Below, one piece after another: positions 22,867 to 32,353 of a DNA stretch of 64,000 bases. Origin of the DNA: Pseudomonas sp. HAR-UPW-AIA-41 (GTDB taxonomy: Bacteria; Pseudomonadota; Gammaproteobacteria; Pseudomonadales; Pseudomonadaceae); contig NZ_NSLB01000003.1 of assembly GCF_002304225.1 (NCBI RefSeq), positions 248,001 to 312,000 on the forward strand, in the 5' to 3' direction. The translations under genes were made by a program, and so were the position numbers. Within the stretch, counting starts at the first letter, position 1; the number at the start of each line of letters is the position of its first letter. The notes below the pieces were generated by a model. It was not told the origin of the DNA, searched no databases, and worked only from the letters and a program-made list of their open reading frames with translations.

Positions 22867-24652
22867 GTGCCGGGTCAAGGCGTTCGCGCTGGATGTGCTG
22901 GACGGCAAGATCGTCGCCGGGCCACATGTGCGCAACGCCTGCCGGCGCCATCTGCGAGACCTGGAGACCGGCGCCCTGCGCGGCCTGGTCTGGAGGCAGG
23001 ATGCTGCAGACCGCGCCATCGGCTTCTTCGAGGACGTGTTGTGCCTCAATGGTGGCGACTACGAGGGCCAGCCGTTCCTGTTGGCGCCGTGGCAGGCGTT
23101 CGTGGTGGGCAGCCTTTTCGGCTGGTACACGGACGATGGCTACCGGCGGTTCCGCATGGCCTACATCGAAACCGGCAAGGGCTCAGGCAAGTCGCCGCTG
23201 GTGGCCGGCATCGGTCTCTATGGCCTGGTATCCGACAAGGAGCAGCGAGCCGAGATATACGCTGCCGCGACCAAGCGCGATCAGGCGCAGATCCTGTTCC
23301 GCGATGCGGTGAGCATGGTCACCATGTCGCCGGCCCTGTGCAGTCGCCTGGTGCAGTCCGGGCGGGACGAGAAGGTATGGAACCTGTATTACCCCTCGAC
23401 CAAGAGCTTCTTCCGGGCGATCAGTTCCGACGATGGTCAGTCAGGCCCGCGGCCGCACATCGCTCTGATCGACGAGCTGCACGAGCACAAGACGGCCAGC
23501 GCAGTGAACATGATGCGTGCCGGTACCAAGTTCCGGCGCCGCGCGATGATCGTGATGATCACCAACAGCGGCTCGGACAAGAAGACGGTCTGTGGTCAGC
23601 ACCATGACCTTGGCGTGCGAATCTGCTCGGGGCAGGAGGAGAACGACACCTTCTTCGCCTTCATCTGCTCGCTGGATGAAGGGGATGACCCGTTCACCGA
23701 TGAGTCCTGCTGGCCGAAGGTCAACCCGTCGCTGGACTACATCCCTGAGGGCCAGACCGATGGCATCCCCGGGCGTAAGTACCTGCGCGAGCAGGTGCAG
23801 GAAGCGCGCGGCCTGCCAGCCAAGGAGGCCGTGGTAAGGCGCCTCAACTTCTGTGAGTGGACGCAGGCTGACTCACCGTGGATTGGCTGGGACGTCTGGA
23901 GCCAGGCCGAGGAGCGCGTGCCGATGCGCGTGCTGCGCAATCGTCCCTGCGTTGCTGGTCTCGACCTGTCCAGCACGACTGACCTGACCGCCTTCGTGCT
24001 GCTGTTCTACCCGACCGCGGCCGATCCGCACTGGCGCCTGCTGCCGTACTTCTGGATTCCAGATCACCAACTGGACAAGCGCGAGCAGCAGGACAAGGTG
24101 CCCTATGCCTTGTGGATCAAAGAGAAGCACCTGGAGACAACGCCCGGCCGGGCGATCGGCAAGCTGCATGTGCTGCGGCGCTTGCAGACCATCTGCCACT
24201 ACTTCGAGGTGCAGCAGATCGCCTACGACCGCTGGCGTATCGAAGACCTGCGCGAGCTGATGGCGGAGCACAGCATCGAGCTGCCTGAGCTGGTCGGGTT
24301 CGGCCAGGGCTTCAAGGACATGGGGCCGGCGGTTGACGAGTTCGAGCGGCGCCTGCTTGGCATAGCGCCAGAGCCAGAGGTGATCGATCTGGCGCCGGAG
24401 GATTACGAGCTGCTGGATAGTGCTCCGGTGGAGATCGAAACCCTGCGTCACGACGGCAACCCGGTGCTCACCTGGAACGCCGGTAACGCCATCACCGTGT
24501 CGGACCCTGCAGGCAACCGCAAGGTAGACAAGGCCAAGGCAATCGGGCGAATCGACGGGATTGTCGCCGCCATCATGGCTACCGGCATCAGCGGCGCGAC
24601 CGCGGCCGGCAGCGGCAAATCAATCTACGAGGAAGAAGGGGTCGGAATATGA
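22829..24652 (+). CDS. terL: Terminase large subunit (HK97-like)
   Basis: 607 residues. Walker A is ETGKGSGKSPLVA (about residues 113-125), Walker B IALIDELHEH (about 211-220), followed by a coupling region and a C-terminal nuclease domain with acidic clusters (AGLDLSSTTDLTA, then IAYDRWRI). It is the ATP-driven DNA packaging motor and end-cutting nuclease. Length and motifs are complete. Confidence 0.95.
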   Translation: MTHETQQTATSTECRVKAFALDVLDGKIVAGPHVRNACRRHLRDLETGALRGLVWRQDAADRAIGFFEDVLCLNGGDYEGQPFLLAPWQAFVVGSLFGWYTDDGYRRFRMAYIETGKGSGKSPLVAGIGLYGLVSDKEQRAEIYAAATKRDQAQILFRDAVSMVTMSPALCSRLVQSGRDEKVWNLYYPSTKSFFRAISSDDGQSGPRPHIALIDELHEHKTASAVNMMRAGTKFRRRAMIVMITNSGSDKKTVCGQHHDLGVRICSGQEENDTFFAFICSLDEGDDPFTDESCWPKVNPSLDYIPEGQTDGIPGRKYLREQVQEARGLPAKEAVVRRLNFCEWTQADSPWIGWDVWSQAEERVPMRVLRNRPCVAGLDLSSTTDLTAFVLLFYPTAADPHWRLLPYFWIPDHQLDKREQQDKVPYALWIKEKHLETTPGRAIGKLHVLRRLQTICHYFEVQQIAYDRWRIEDLRELMAEHSIELPELVGFGQGFKDMGPAVDEFERRLLGIAPEPEVIDLAPEDYELLDSAPVEIETLRHDGNPVLTWNAGNAITVSDPAGNRKVDKAKAIGRIDGIVAAIMATGISGATAAGSGKSIYEEEGVGI

Positions 24653-24825
24653 AGTTGGTCATCCTGTCCTGGCTGGCCGGGCTGTTTGGCTTCGGCCTGC
24701 TGGTGGCGGGCGTGGCCATGTTGCATGTGCCGGCTGCATTCATCGTTGCGGGCGTTGGGCTGCTGGCCTGGGCTCGCCTTGCTGACAAGGCGGCTGCGGC
24801 CGCCGCTATGGCCAAAGGAGGCTGA
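24649..24825 (+). CDS. Small two-pass membrane protein between terminase and portal
   Basis: 58 residues, too short for many gene callers. The ATG overlaps the terminase stop (ATGA) and the stop is 2 bp from the portal start. Two hydrophobic segments (about 3-24 and 27-42) and an Ala-rich tail. Similar small membrane proteins occur between terL and portal genes in related phages; role unknown. Confidence 0.7.
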   Translation: MKLVILSWLAGLFGFGLLVAGVAMLHVPAAFIVAGVGLLAWARLADKAAAAAAMAKGG

Positions 24826-24827
24826 GC

Positions 24828-26102
24828 ATGTTCTTTTCCAGCGTGCTCTCCAGTGGGCATGGCAGTGTCAGCGACGGTAGCAGCAACTTTTGGCGCGGCC
24901 TGATCGGCTCTGGTCGCAACAGCACGGGCATCAAGGTCACGCCAGAAACTGCGCTTGGTGTGCCTATCCTGCAGAACTGTGTGACTCTGCTGGCCGAGAG
25001 CATGGGGCAGCTCCCACTGGAGCTGTATCACCGCAGGGATAAGGGGCAGCGGGAGGCAGCAATCAACCACCCGCTGTATGACGTGCTGCGCTACCAGCCC
25101 AACGGATTCCAGACGCCCTACGAATTTCAGGAATGCAAGCAAATGGCTTGCGGCCTGCGAGGCAACAGCTTCAGCTGGATCGATCGGCGCGACGACGGCA
25201 ACGTCAAGGCTCTGTGGCCGCTGATGAACGATGCCACGCAGGTGCTCAAGGGTGCCGACTTGCTGCCGTACTACCGCATCGGTAGCAATGAGCCGGTACC
25301 CATGCGCATGGTGCACCACGTGCGTTGGGGCAGTCTCAATCACTACGTGGGAATGTCACCCATCGAGCTGCACGCCGAAGCCGTTGGGCTTGCTCAGGCC
25401 GTGCGGCAGTACACCGGCAAGTCGTTTGCCAATGGTGTAGCCGTGTCGGGTGTAATCGAGCGCCCCCGCGAGGCGCCGGCCATCAAGGACCAGGCGACCA
25501 TCGATCGCATCCTCGATCAGTGGGGTAGCAAGTTCGGCGGCATGGACAACGCCAAGAAGGTCGCCTTCCTGCAGGAGGGCATGGCCTTCAAGCCGGTGTC
25601 GATGAACCACGTCGATGCCGAGATCGTGAACATCCTCAAGCTCACTGGCACCGATGTGGCGAGGATGTACAAGATCCCGTTGCCGATGGTGAATGACCTT
25701 GAGAAGGCAAACTACAACACCATCGAACAGCTACTGATTCAGTTTGTGGTGTTCGCCTTGTTGCCGTGGGTCAAGCGGCACGAACAGGCCATGATGCGGG
25801 ACTTCCTGCTGCCGCAGGATCGCCGCGAGTACTTCATCGAGTTCAACCTGTCCGGCCTGCTGCGTGGCGACCAGAAGAGCCGCTACGAGGCTTATGCCAT
25901 CGGGCGCCAGTGGGGTTGGCTATCGGTCAACGATATCCGCCGACTGGAGAATATGCCGCCGGTCCCCGGTGGTGACGTGTACCTGCAGCCGCTCAACATG
26001 GTGGACGCCAGCAAGGGCATGCCTGACCTGAACAACCCGAACGTGCGGGCGCAGCTCGAGCTGCAGCAGCGCGAGATCGAAAGGATCCTGGCCAATGAGT
26101 AA
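24828..26102 (+). CDS. Portal protein (HK97 gp3 family)
   Basis: 424 residues. Family features are VTPETALGVPILQNCVTLLAESMGQLPLELY, NSFSWIDRRDDGNV, and FGGMDNAKKVAFLQEGM, then IEQLLIQFVVFALLPWVKRHEQ. It forms the dodecameric ring at the capsid vertex through which DNA passes. It overlaps the protease gene by 8 bp. Confidence 0.94.
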   Translation: MFFSSVLSSGHGSVSDGSSNFWRGLIGSGRNSTGIKVTPETALGVPILQNCVTLLAESMGQLPLELYHRRDKGQREAAINHPLYDVLRYQPNGFQTPYEFQECKQMACGLRGNSFSWIDRRDDGNVKALWPLMNDATQVLKGADLLPYYRIGSNEPVPMRMVHHVRWGSLNHYVGMSPIELHAEAVGLAQAVRQYTGKSFANGVAVSGVIERPREAPAIKDQATIDRILDQWGSKFGGMDNAKKVAFLQEGMAFKPVSMNHVDAEIVNILKLTGTDVARMYKIPLPMVNDLEKANYNTIEQLLIQFVVFALLPWVKRHEQAMMRDFLLPQDRREYFIEFNLSGLLRGDQKSRYEAYAIGRQWGWLSVNDIRRLENMPPVPGGDVYLQPLNMVDASKGMPDLNNPNVRAQLELQQREIERILANE

Positions 26103-27045
26103 ATACCTCCGAGCCTCCAGCCTGCTGTTCAACCAGCCGTTGCTGGTGACGCCCGACATGCTCGACCTGGGTGTGCAGTGGGCAAACCGCACGATGAATC
26201 TGAACATCATCAACATCGGGGCACCCGCTACGCCGCAAGTCATGGAGGATGACGACTACTCCAGCGTCCGCATGGAGCGCATGGAGGAGCAGCGCCGGGC
26301 GGCCATCGCGCAGACCGGCGTGGAGGTGCTGCCGGTGCACGGGGTGCTGGTGAGCCGCGGTAGCCACATGAACCCCTGCGAGACCATGACCAGCTACGAG
26401 GGCCTGCGACAGCAGTTGAAAGCGGCAGTAGCAGACCCGCTGGTCGAGCACATCGTGCTGGACATCGACAGCCCGGGAGGGTCAGCCGTCGGCGCCTTCG
26501 AGCTGGCCGCTGATATCCGCGCGCTGGCTCAGCAAAAGCCCATCACGGGTCTGGTCAACTTCATGGCCTACAGCGGCGGCTATCTGATCGGTTCGGCCTG
26601 CTCCGAGCTGGTGGTGAGCCAGACCAGTGGCGTCGGATCCATCGGTGTCATTGCCAGCCACATGGATCGCTCCAAGCTGGAAGAGAACATGGGCGTGAAG
26701 GTCACCACGGTTTTTGCCGGGGCACACAAGAACGACCTCAGCCCGCACGAGCCGATCAGCGACCAGTCGCTGAAGGTTCTGCAGGACATCGTGCAGGAGA
26801 GCTACCAGCTGTTCGTCAGCGCTGTGGCCGAGTATCGCGGCCTGACGCCCGAGCAGGTAATGGCGACGGAGGCCGCCCTGTACCGTGGAAAGGCAGGCAT
26901 TGCGGCCGGCTTGGCCGATCGTCTGCAGAGCCCGCAGGATGCCGTGGACCACATTTCCCGAGCAGTGGCCAACAGCCGGGCGATGCGCCAACAGGGCCGC
27001 ATCGGCTTACGCGCCGCCGCGCTCAATATCCAGACCCGACTCTGA
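26095..27045 (+). CDS. Head maturation protease, S49 (SppA/ClpP-fold) family
   Basis: 316 residues. DIDSPGGSAVGAFELAADI, then FMAYSGGYLIGSACSELVVSQTSGVGSIGV, carry the S49 serine nucleophile region, and the Lys in MDRSKLEENMG is the likely base. It should cut off the N-terminal delta domain of the capsid protein encoded next. Placement between portal and capsid genes is standard for HK97-type heads. Confidence 0.92.
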   Translation: MSKYLRASSLLFNQPLLVTPDMLDLGVQWANRTMNLNIINIGAPATPQVMEDDDYSSVRMERMEEQRRAAIAQTGVEVLPVHGVLVSRGSHMNPCETMTSYEGLRQQLKAAVADPLVEHIVLDIDSPGGSAVGAFELAADIRALAQQKPITGLVNFMAYSGGYLIGSACSELVVSQTSGVGSIGVIASHMDRSKLEENMGVKVTTVFAGAHKNDLSPHEPISDQSLKVLQDIVQESYQLFVSAVAEYRGLTPEQVMATEAALYRGKAGIAAGLADRLQSPQDAVDHISRAVANSRAMRQQGRIGLRAAALNIQTRL

Positions 27046-27068
27046 CCGCGTTCGCGGCAGTCAACCAG

Positions 27069-27090
27069 GCCCGCCATGTGCGGGCTTTTT
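27069..27090 (+). terminator. Hairpin with T5 before the capsid gene
   Basis: GCCCGC / GCGGGC with CATGT loop and TTTTT. The sequence continues CATGCCC and then the capsid ribosome site. It matches almost exactly the hairpin at 42375. Confidence 0.7.
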
Positions 27091-27108
27091 CATGCCCAGG
27101 AGGCACGT

Positions 27109-28419
27109 ATGTCCCTTGTACTTCAAATGCGTAGCGAACGCGCCAAGCTCAATGACCAGCTGCAGGCGCTGGCCAAGATCGAGGCCGATGGCGGTAGCCT
27201 GACTGCCGAACAGCTGTCCCAATTCACCAGCCTGGAAAGTCAGATCAATGCGCTGACCGACAAGATCAGCCGTGCGGAAATTGCCGAGCGGGCCAGTGCG
27301 GCCGCTGCCGTACCGGTCAGCGAAGGCGCTCAAGGCATCGCGGGTCCGCCCGCCGTGGTCAGTCAGCTGCACAAGGACACCGACCCGAAGGTGGCCATGG
27401 CGCAGATGGTTCGCCTGATCGTTCAAGCTGGCGGCAACCAGCACCAGGCCGCCGAGATGGCCAAGGAGCAGGGCTTCAACTCCGACGTGCAGATGGCACT
27501 GTCGACCGTCACTCCGGGCGCAGGTGGTGTTCTGGTACCGACCAACTTCAGCGGCGGCGTGATCGAATCGCTGCGTCCGAAGTCGGTGGTTCGCCGCATG
27601 GGTGCCGTCAGCCTGCCGCTGAACAATGGCAACCTGACCATCCCGCGCATCACCGGCAATACCTCGGTCAGCTATATCGGTACCGAGACGGATATCTCCC
27701 TGACCGGCATGACCTTCGGTGACCTGAAGCTGTCGGCCAAGAAGGCCGCGGCCATCGTGCCGATCTCCAACGATCTGCTGGCGGTTGCTGGCGTCAGCCC
27801 GCGTGTGGATCAGCAGGTCAGTTCCGACCTGGCCACCAGCATGGCGCTGTCTGAGGACCTGCATTTCATCCGCGGCTCCGGCGTTGGCGTGCTGCCCAAG
27901 GGCCTGCGTTACTGGGCGCCCGCCGGCAACATCGTGCCGCAGCCTGCTGGCGTCACCTTGGCCGATATCGACACCTTCCTGGGTGGCCTGATGCTTCGCC
28001 TGGAAGTGGCCAACGTCGACCTGGCTGCCTGCGGCTGGATCATGCACCCGCGCACCATCCGCTGGCTGCAGTCGCTGCGCGATGGCAACGGCAACAAGGC
28101 CTACCCGGAGATCGATGCCGGCCTGCTCAAGGGCTACAAGTTCGCCCTCACCACGCAGATCCCGACCAACCTCGGTGCCGGTGGCAATGAATCCGAGATC
28201 TACTTCGTCAACTTCGCCGACTGCTACATCGGTGAGGACGAGGCCCTGGCGATCGCCATCAGCACCGAGGCCACCTACAAGGACGGCAACGGCGACATGA
28301 TCAGCGCCTTCCAGCGCGACCAGACCCTGATCCGCGTGATCAGCAAGCACGACTTCGGTCCGCGCCATGTTGAGTCTGTCGCTGTGGGTACCGCCGTCAC
28401 CTGGGGCGCCGGCATGTAA
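27109..28419 (+). CDS. Major capsid protein (HK97 fold) with delta domain
   Basis: 436 residues from ATG at 27109 (AGGAGG upstream). The N-terminal 70 residues are coiled-coil-like (SERAKLNDQLQALAKIEADG) and correspond to the delta/scaffold domain. The mature domain begins after an Ala-rich linker and shows MALSTVTPGAGGVLVPTNFS, VVRRMGAVSLPLNNGNLTIP and the C-terminal FGPRHVESVAVGTAVTWG. It builds the icosahedral shell. Confidence 0.94.
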   Translation: MSLVLQMRSERAKLNDQLQALAKIEADGGSLTAEQLSQFTSLESQINALTDKISRAEIAERASAAAAVPVSEGAQGIAGPPAVVSQLHKDTDPKVAMAQMVRLIVQAGGNQHQAAEMAKEQGFNSDVQMALSTVTPGAGGVLVPTNFSGGVIESLRPKSVVRRMGAVSLPLNNGNLTIPRITGNTSVSYIGTETDISLTGMTFGDLKLSAKKAAAIVPISNDLLAVAGVSPRVDQQVSSDLATSMALSEDLHFIRGSGVGVLPKGLRYWAPAGNIVPQPAGVTLADIDTFLGGLMLRLEVANVDLAACGWIMHPRTIRWLQSLRDGNGNKAYPEIDAGLLKGYKFALTTQIPTNLGAGGNESEIYFVNFADCYIGEDEALAIAISTEATYKDGNGDMISAFQRDQTLIRVISKHDFGPRHVESVAVGTAVTWGAGM

Positions 28420-28425
28420 TTGAAC

Positions 28426-28445
28426 GCCCCGCCGCAAGGCGGGGC
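28426..28445 (+). terminator. GC-rich hairpin after the capsid gene, no T-tract
   Basis: GCCCCGCC / GGCGGGGC with GCAA loop. Without a T-run it is more likely a transcript-stabilising or attenuating stem that sets high capsid expression. Confidence 0.5.
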
Positions 28446-28475
28446 ATTCCCTGACTCCTGATCGCAGGTGATGAA

Positions 28476-28718
28476 ATGAGCAAGCCCACTATCGTGAAAT
28501 TCACCAAGCCGTGGAACGGCTACGGCCCGTCTGAGCTGGCTGGTTTCCCCGCCGACAAGGCTGAGCAACTGGTCGAGGCCGGTGTGGCCGAACTGGCCGG
28601 CAAGGGCAAGGCGGCCACCCGCCAGCAAGCTGCCCAACAACAATCTCAACCCGCTGCACAGCAGGCTGCAGACAGCGCTGCTGATACGCAGAGCGAAGAC
28701 GCCGACGAGAAGCCCTGA
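28476..28718 (+). CDS. Small head-region protein, Gln/Ala/Asp-rich
   Basis: 80 residues. The N-terminal 45 residues (KFTKPWNGYGPSELAGFPADKAEQLVEAGVAEL) form a compact module seen in head-module proteins of related phages; the rest is a low-complexity Gln/Ala tail. Located between capsid and connector genes. Function not established. Confidence 0.7.
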   Translation: MSKPTIVKFTKPWNGYGPSELAGFPADKAEQLVEAGVAELAGKGKAATRQQAAQQQSQPAAQQAADSAADTQSEDADEKP

Positions 28719-28720
28719 CT

Positions 28721-29272
28721 ATGGCCAGACGCATCGCGTACATCGGTGATCCTGTGATCACCCTGGCTGATGTGGCGCGCCAGTGCCGTGTCGAGCCGGA
28801 TGATCTGCAGCCGGAGTTGATCGAGCAGATCATCATCCCGGGAGTCACGGCTCAGGCCGAACAGCGCACCGGTGCCGCGATTCGTGCGGCCGAGTATGAA
28901 GAGGACTGGGCTGAGGGGCGAGCATCCGGCGCGGCGCTCGATGTCGGCCAGGCTGGCGAGGTGGTATCAGTCCACCGCGTGCTGGCAGACGGCAGTACTG
29001 AGCTGCTGAGCGCCCCTCTGTACCTCCAGCGTGGCCAGCGGGAGAGCTTCCTGCATTTTCCGCAAGGCCGTCCTGCTGGTGTGCTTCGTGTTCGCTACAA
29101 GGCGGGGTTCGACCCGGATGCCTACCCGGGGGTGCGTTCGTGGCTGCTGATGAATGCGGCCACCGCCTTTGAGTTCCGCGAGACCCTGGTGGTCGGCACC
29201 ATCCTGGCTGAGCTGCCTTCCGGCTTCACCGACTCGCTACTTGCCGAGATAACCGTCCCGCCGAGGTTCTGA
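28721..29272 (+). CDS. Head-tail connector (gp6-like adaptor)
   Basis: 183 residues. It has the helical N-terminus TLADVARQCRVEPDDLQPELIEQIIIPGVTAQAEQRTG and the C-terminal PGVRSWLLMNAATAFEFRETL typical of HK97 gp6-like adaptors, which attach below the portal. Order in the cluster supports this. Confidence 0.88.
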   Translation: MARRIAYIGDPVITLADVARQCRVEPDDLQPELIEQIIIPGVTAQAEQRTGAAIRAAEYEEDWAEGRASGAALDVGQAGEVVSVHRVLADGSTELLSAPLYLQRGQRESFLHFPQGRPAGVLRVRYKAGFDPDAYPGVRSWLLMNAATAFEFRETLVVGTILAELPSGFTDSLLAEITVPPRF

Positions 29273-29273
29273 C

Positions 29274-29612
29274 ATGGCTGCAGCATCTGGATACCGCGCC
29301 GGCCAGCTCCGGCACAGGGTGGCCATTGCCCTGCGCCAGGACGTACCCGATGCCTTCACCGGCCTCGATCAGACCCATGTTCAGTCGGCATCGGTGTGGG
29401 CTGGGTTGTTCCCGGTGGGTGGCGCAACTTGGATTGGTAGCCGCCAGGTTGGTGACGCCATTACCCATCGGATCGTGATCCGCTATCGGCCAGGCATCAC
29501 AGCGGATCACGAGATCACCAAGGGCGCCCGTCGCTTTCGCATACGCCGTGTCAGCGACTGGGAGGAACGGGGTCGCTGGACGCTTATGGACTGCGAGGAG
29601 CTGCAGCGATGA
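29274..29612 (+). CDS. Head closure protein (SPP1 gp16 type)
   Basis: 112 residues. RAGQLRHRVAIALRQDVPDAFTG, WAGLFPVGGATW and HRIVIRYRPGIT, then RRFRIRRVSDWEERGRW, fit the phage head-tail joining family. It overlaps the next gene by 4 bp. Confidence 0.88.
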   Translation: MAAASGYRAGQLRHRVAIALRQDVPDAFTGLDQTHVQSASVWAGLFPVGGATWIGSRQVGDAITHRIVIRYRPGITADHEITKGARRFRIRRVSDWEERGRWTLMDCEELQR

Positions 29613-30070
29613 GCGCGACTCGGCATCCCTTCGTTCGCGTTGCCGTCACTGGCTACTTGGGTTGGCGTTTCGACCTCGACGCAATCCGCCGCATTGTGGT
29701 GGACACCTCCGAGGACGTAGCGCAGGAAATTCAGGCGCTGCTGGGTGCCGGCGGTGGCGGTCGACAGTACCCGCTCCAGGGGGGCAGCGCTTACCAGGCC
29801 TCCTCGCCCGGCGACCTCCCGGCCAAGCGTACCGGCAAGCTGGCCGAGAGCGTGCTGGCTCGGCGCAGTCAGAACGACTTGGCCGCCTGGATAGGCCCCT
29901 CGACCAAGAAGGGGCTCAAAAGCCCGTTCTATCCGGCCTTCCTGGTGTATGGCACCGCGACTATGGCCAAGCGTAAGAACGCAACGACCATGGCCATGCG
30001 GCGCTACCGGGCGCGATTCAACCGGCAGTTGTCCAGGGCCATGGCTACTTCGATCAAGGTGAAACGATGA
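29609..30070 (+). CDS. Tail completion protein (HK97 gp10 family)
   Basis: 153 residues. LPAKRTGKLAESVLARRSQND and the C-terminal YPAFLVYGTATMAKRKN follow the gp10-type pattern. It acts at the head-tail interface. Basic overall. Overlaps by 4 bp with the next gene. Confidence 0.75.
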   Translation: MSATRHPFVRVAVTGYLGWRFDLDAIRRIVVDTSEDVAQEIQALLGAGGGGRQYPLQGGSAYQASSPGDLPAKRTGKLAESVLARRSQNDLAAWIGPSTKKGLKSPFYPAFLVYGTATMAKRKNATTMAMRRYRARFNRQLSRAMATSIKVKR

Positions 30071-30681
30071 ACCTGGACAACGTGATCGAGCGGATCCGCG
30101 CCACCTGCCCGAGCTTCGCTCAGCGGGTTGCCGGTGCGGCCGAGTTCGCGGCGCTGCCGCAGAACGCCAAGGTCGCCCTGCCGGCTGCCTTCGTCATCCC
30201 CATGGATGACCGGGCGGGGGAGCAGGAGAGCCAGAACCGCTACCGCCAGGCGCTCACAGATCGAGTGGCAGTAGTCATGGTGCTGGACAACAGCGCCGAC
30301 CGCCGCGGCCAAGCTGCCGTAACCACCGTGCATAGCCTGCGTGCTGAGCTGTGGCGCTCGCTGCTGCTCTGGCCGCCCGGACCGGAGTACGACGGGCTGA
30401 TCTACGAGGGCGGGCAGGGCCTGTTAATGGACGGCGCCAGGCTCTACTACCAGCTGGAGTTCGCGGCCGAGACTGAGCTCGATGTCGAGGACACCGCCCA
30501 GCCCGGCATGAAGGAGGCCCTACCGCGGCTGGCCAGTATCCATGTGCGCGCCGATGTGATTGACCCCATGTTCGACCCGAACAACGTGCCGGGCCAGAAC
30601 TACGACCCCGCTCAACCCAACCCGCGTACCGCCGGCCCCGATGGTCGTGCGGAGGCGGGCGCGGATATCCCCCTGGAGTAG
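30067..30681 (+). CDS. Tail terminator protein (Mu gp37-like)
   Basis: 204 residues. ALTDRVAVVMVLDNSADRRGQAA, then LRAELWRSLLLWPPG and LYYQLEFAAETELD, resemble Mu gp37-type tail terminators, which stop tube polymerisation. A Pro/Asp-rich C-terminal extension follows. Confidence 0.75.
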   Translation: MNLDNVIERIRATCPSFAQRVAGAAEFAALPQNAKVALPAAFVIPMDDRAGEQESQNRYRQALTDRVAVVMVLDNSADRRGQAAVTTVHSLRAELWRSLLLWPPGPEYDGLIYEGGQGLLMDGARLYYQLEFAAETELDVEDTAQPGMKEALPRLASIHVRADVIDPMFDPNNVPGQNYDPAQPNPRTAGPDGRAEAGADIPLE

Positions 30682-30683
30682 CC

Positions 30684-30857
30684 ATGCACCTCAAGCCACA
30701 ACCTGGCCGCGTCGTGACCGACCCGGCCACCGGCCTGCCTTTGCCCCAAGACGGGTGCCTGGTGGAGCCGAGCCAGTACTGGTTCCGCCGTCTGCAGGAC
30801 GGGGACGTGACCGAAATTAAACCCAAGCAGCAGAAGCCGAGGACGAGCGCCAAATGA
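30684..30857 (+). CDS. DUF2635 small tail protein (Mu gp38-like)
   Basis: 57 residues, too short for many callers. Translation reads MHLKPQPGRVVTDPATGLPL and continues LVEPSQYWFRRLQDGDV, the DUF2635 pattern. The stop overlaps the sheath start by 4 bp. In Mu the equivalent precedes the sheath gene. Confidence 0.85.
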   Translation: MHLKPQPGRVVTDPATGLPLPQDGCLVEPSQYWFRRLQDGDVTEIKPKQQKPRTSAK

Positions 30858-32338
30858 GCAGCATGACCTTCTCCCAAATTCCCTCGGGGCTTCGCGTCCC
30901 GTTCTTCTACGTCGAGCTGGACAACAGCAAGGCCAACAGCTTCAACCCGGACATGCGTGCCCTGCTGCTCGGTCTCAAGTCCGATGGCCCGGCTGAGGCG
31001 AACGTGCCGGTGCTCTGTTCGAGCGCCGACCAGGCCCGCGCCATGTTCGGCCAGGACTCGATGCTGGCGGCCATGGTCGAGCAGTTCCGCGCAGGCAACC
31101 TGTTCACCGAGCTGTGGTGTGCGCCGCTGGCGGAGCCGGCTGCAGGTGTGGCTGCGGTGCAGACCATCACCTTCACCGGCGTGGCGGCCGAGGCCAAGGT
31201 CGCGGCGATCTATATCGGCCTCACCCGTCTGCCTGTGGCGATCGCCTCCGGCGATACCGCCGCACAGGTGGCCACGGCCCTGGCGGCGGCAATCACTGCC
31301 AACACCCGTCTGCCGGTCACTGCCGCGGCAGCAGCTGGCGTGCTGACCATCACCGCCAAGTTCAAGGGCGAGGCCGGCAATGGCATTGCCATCAGCCTCA
31401 ACCGTCGCGGCGTGATCGGCGGCGAGCAGCTGCCGGCCGGCATCACAGCCGGCGCTGTGGTTACGGCGACTGCCGGGGCCGGTGCGCCGGATCTGGCCGG
31501 GGTGATCGCCAACCTGGGTGACAATGAGTACGACTTCATCGGCACGCCCTTCGCGGATTCCGCCAGCCTGGATGCGCTCAAGGCCGAGATGAACGATATC
31601 GCCGGTCGCTGGAGCTGGGCGCGGCAGATCTACGGCCACGTCTACAGCGCCAAGCGCGACAGCCTCGGCGGCCTGCAGGCCTTCGGGGTGACGCGCAACG
31701 ACCAGCACGCAACGGTCTTCGGCCTGGAGCCGAGCATCGGCGCCTGCGACTTCGAGTACATCGCTGCCCGTGTCGCCCGCGAGGCGGCGCTGCTGTCGGC
31801 GCATGTGGCGCGCCCGACCCAGACCGGCGAAATCCTCAATGTCCTGGCGCCGCCGACCAACAAGCGGCACACCATCACCGAGAAGCAGACCCTGCTCTCC
31901 AGTGGTATCGCCACCCACTACCACGGCAAGGATGGCGTGGTGCGCATCGAGCGCTCCATCACCACGTACCAGAAGAACGCCTGGGGCAGCCCCGACACCA
32001 GCTACCTCAACAGCGAGAACATCCACCAGCTGGCCTACGTGATGCGCTACCTGCGCACAGGCGTGACCAGCCGCTTCGGGCGGCATGCCCTGCGCTCGGA
32101 CGGCCAGCGAGTGCCGGAGGGCGTGGCCACGCCGAGCATGATCAAGGCGCAACTGGTGGCTGACTACGTGGCGCTGGAGAAGCTCGGCATCACCGAGCGT
32201 TCCGATCTGTTCGCGGCCAACCTGGTCGTCGAGATCGACGAGACCAACCCGGACCGCGTCAACGTGCTGTATCCGCCGGACCTGGTGAACCAACTGCGCA
32301 TCTTCGCGGTGCTCAACCAGTTCCGCCTCAACTACTGA
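30854..32338 (+). CDS. Contractile tail sheath protein (Mu gpL-like)
   Basis: 494 residues. IPSGLRVPFFYVELDNSKA at the N-terminus is the typical Mu-type sheath start; an Ala/Thr-rich central insertion (about 95-200) precedes the conserved C-terminal domain with SYLNSENIHQLAYVMRYLRT and the final ALNQFRLNY-like end. It shows that the tail is contractile. Confidence 0.93.
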   Translation: MSSMTFSQIPSGLRVPFFYVELDNSKANSFNPDMRALLLGLKSDGPAEANVPVLCSSADQARAMFGQDSMLAAMVEQFRAGNLFTELWCAPLAEPAAGVAAVQTITFTGVAAEAKVAAIYIGLTRLPVAIASGDTAAQVATALAAAITANTRLPVTAAAAAGVLTITAKFKGEAGNGIAISLNRRGVIGGEQLPAGITAGAVVTATAGAGAPDLAGVIANLGDNEYDFIGTPFADSASLDALKAEMNDIAGRWSWARQIYGHVYSAKRDSLGGLQAFGVTRNDQHATVFGLEPSIGACDFEYIAARVAREAALLSAHVARPTQTGEILNVLAPPTNKRHTITEKQTLLSSGIATHYHGKDGVVRIERSITTYQKNAWGSPDTSYLNSENIHQLAYVMRYLRTGVTSRFGRHALRSDGQRVPEGVATPSMIKAQLVADYVALEKLGITERSDLFAANLVVEIDETNPDRVNVLYPPDLVNQLRIFAVLNQFRLNY

Positions 32339-32353
32339 TAACGGGAGCCCCCA

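Noticed and set aside
30275..32293. Long minus-strand open frame opposite the sheath gene
   Set aside because: Antisense shadow; the sheath gene is well supported and lies in a tightly packed rightward operon.
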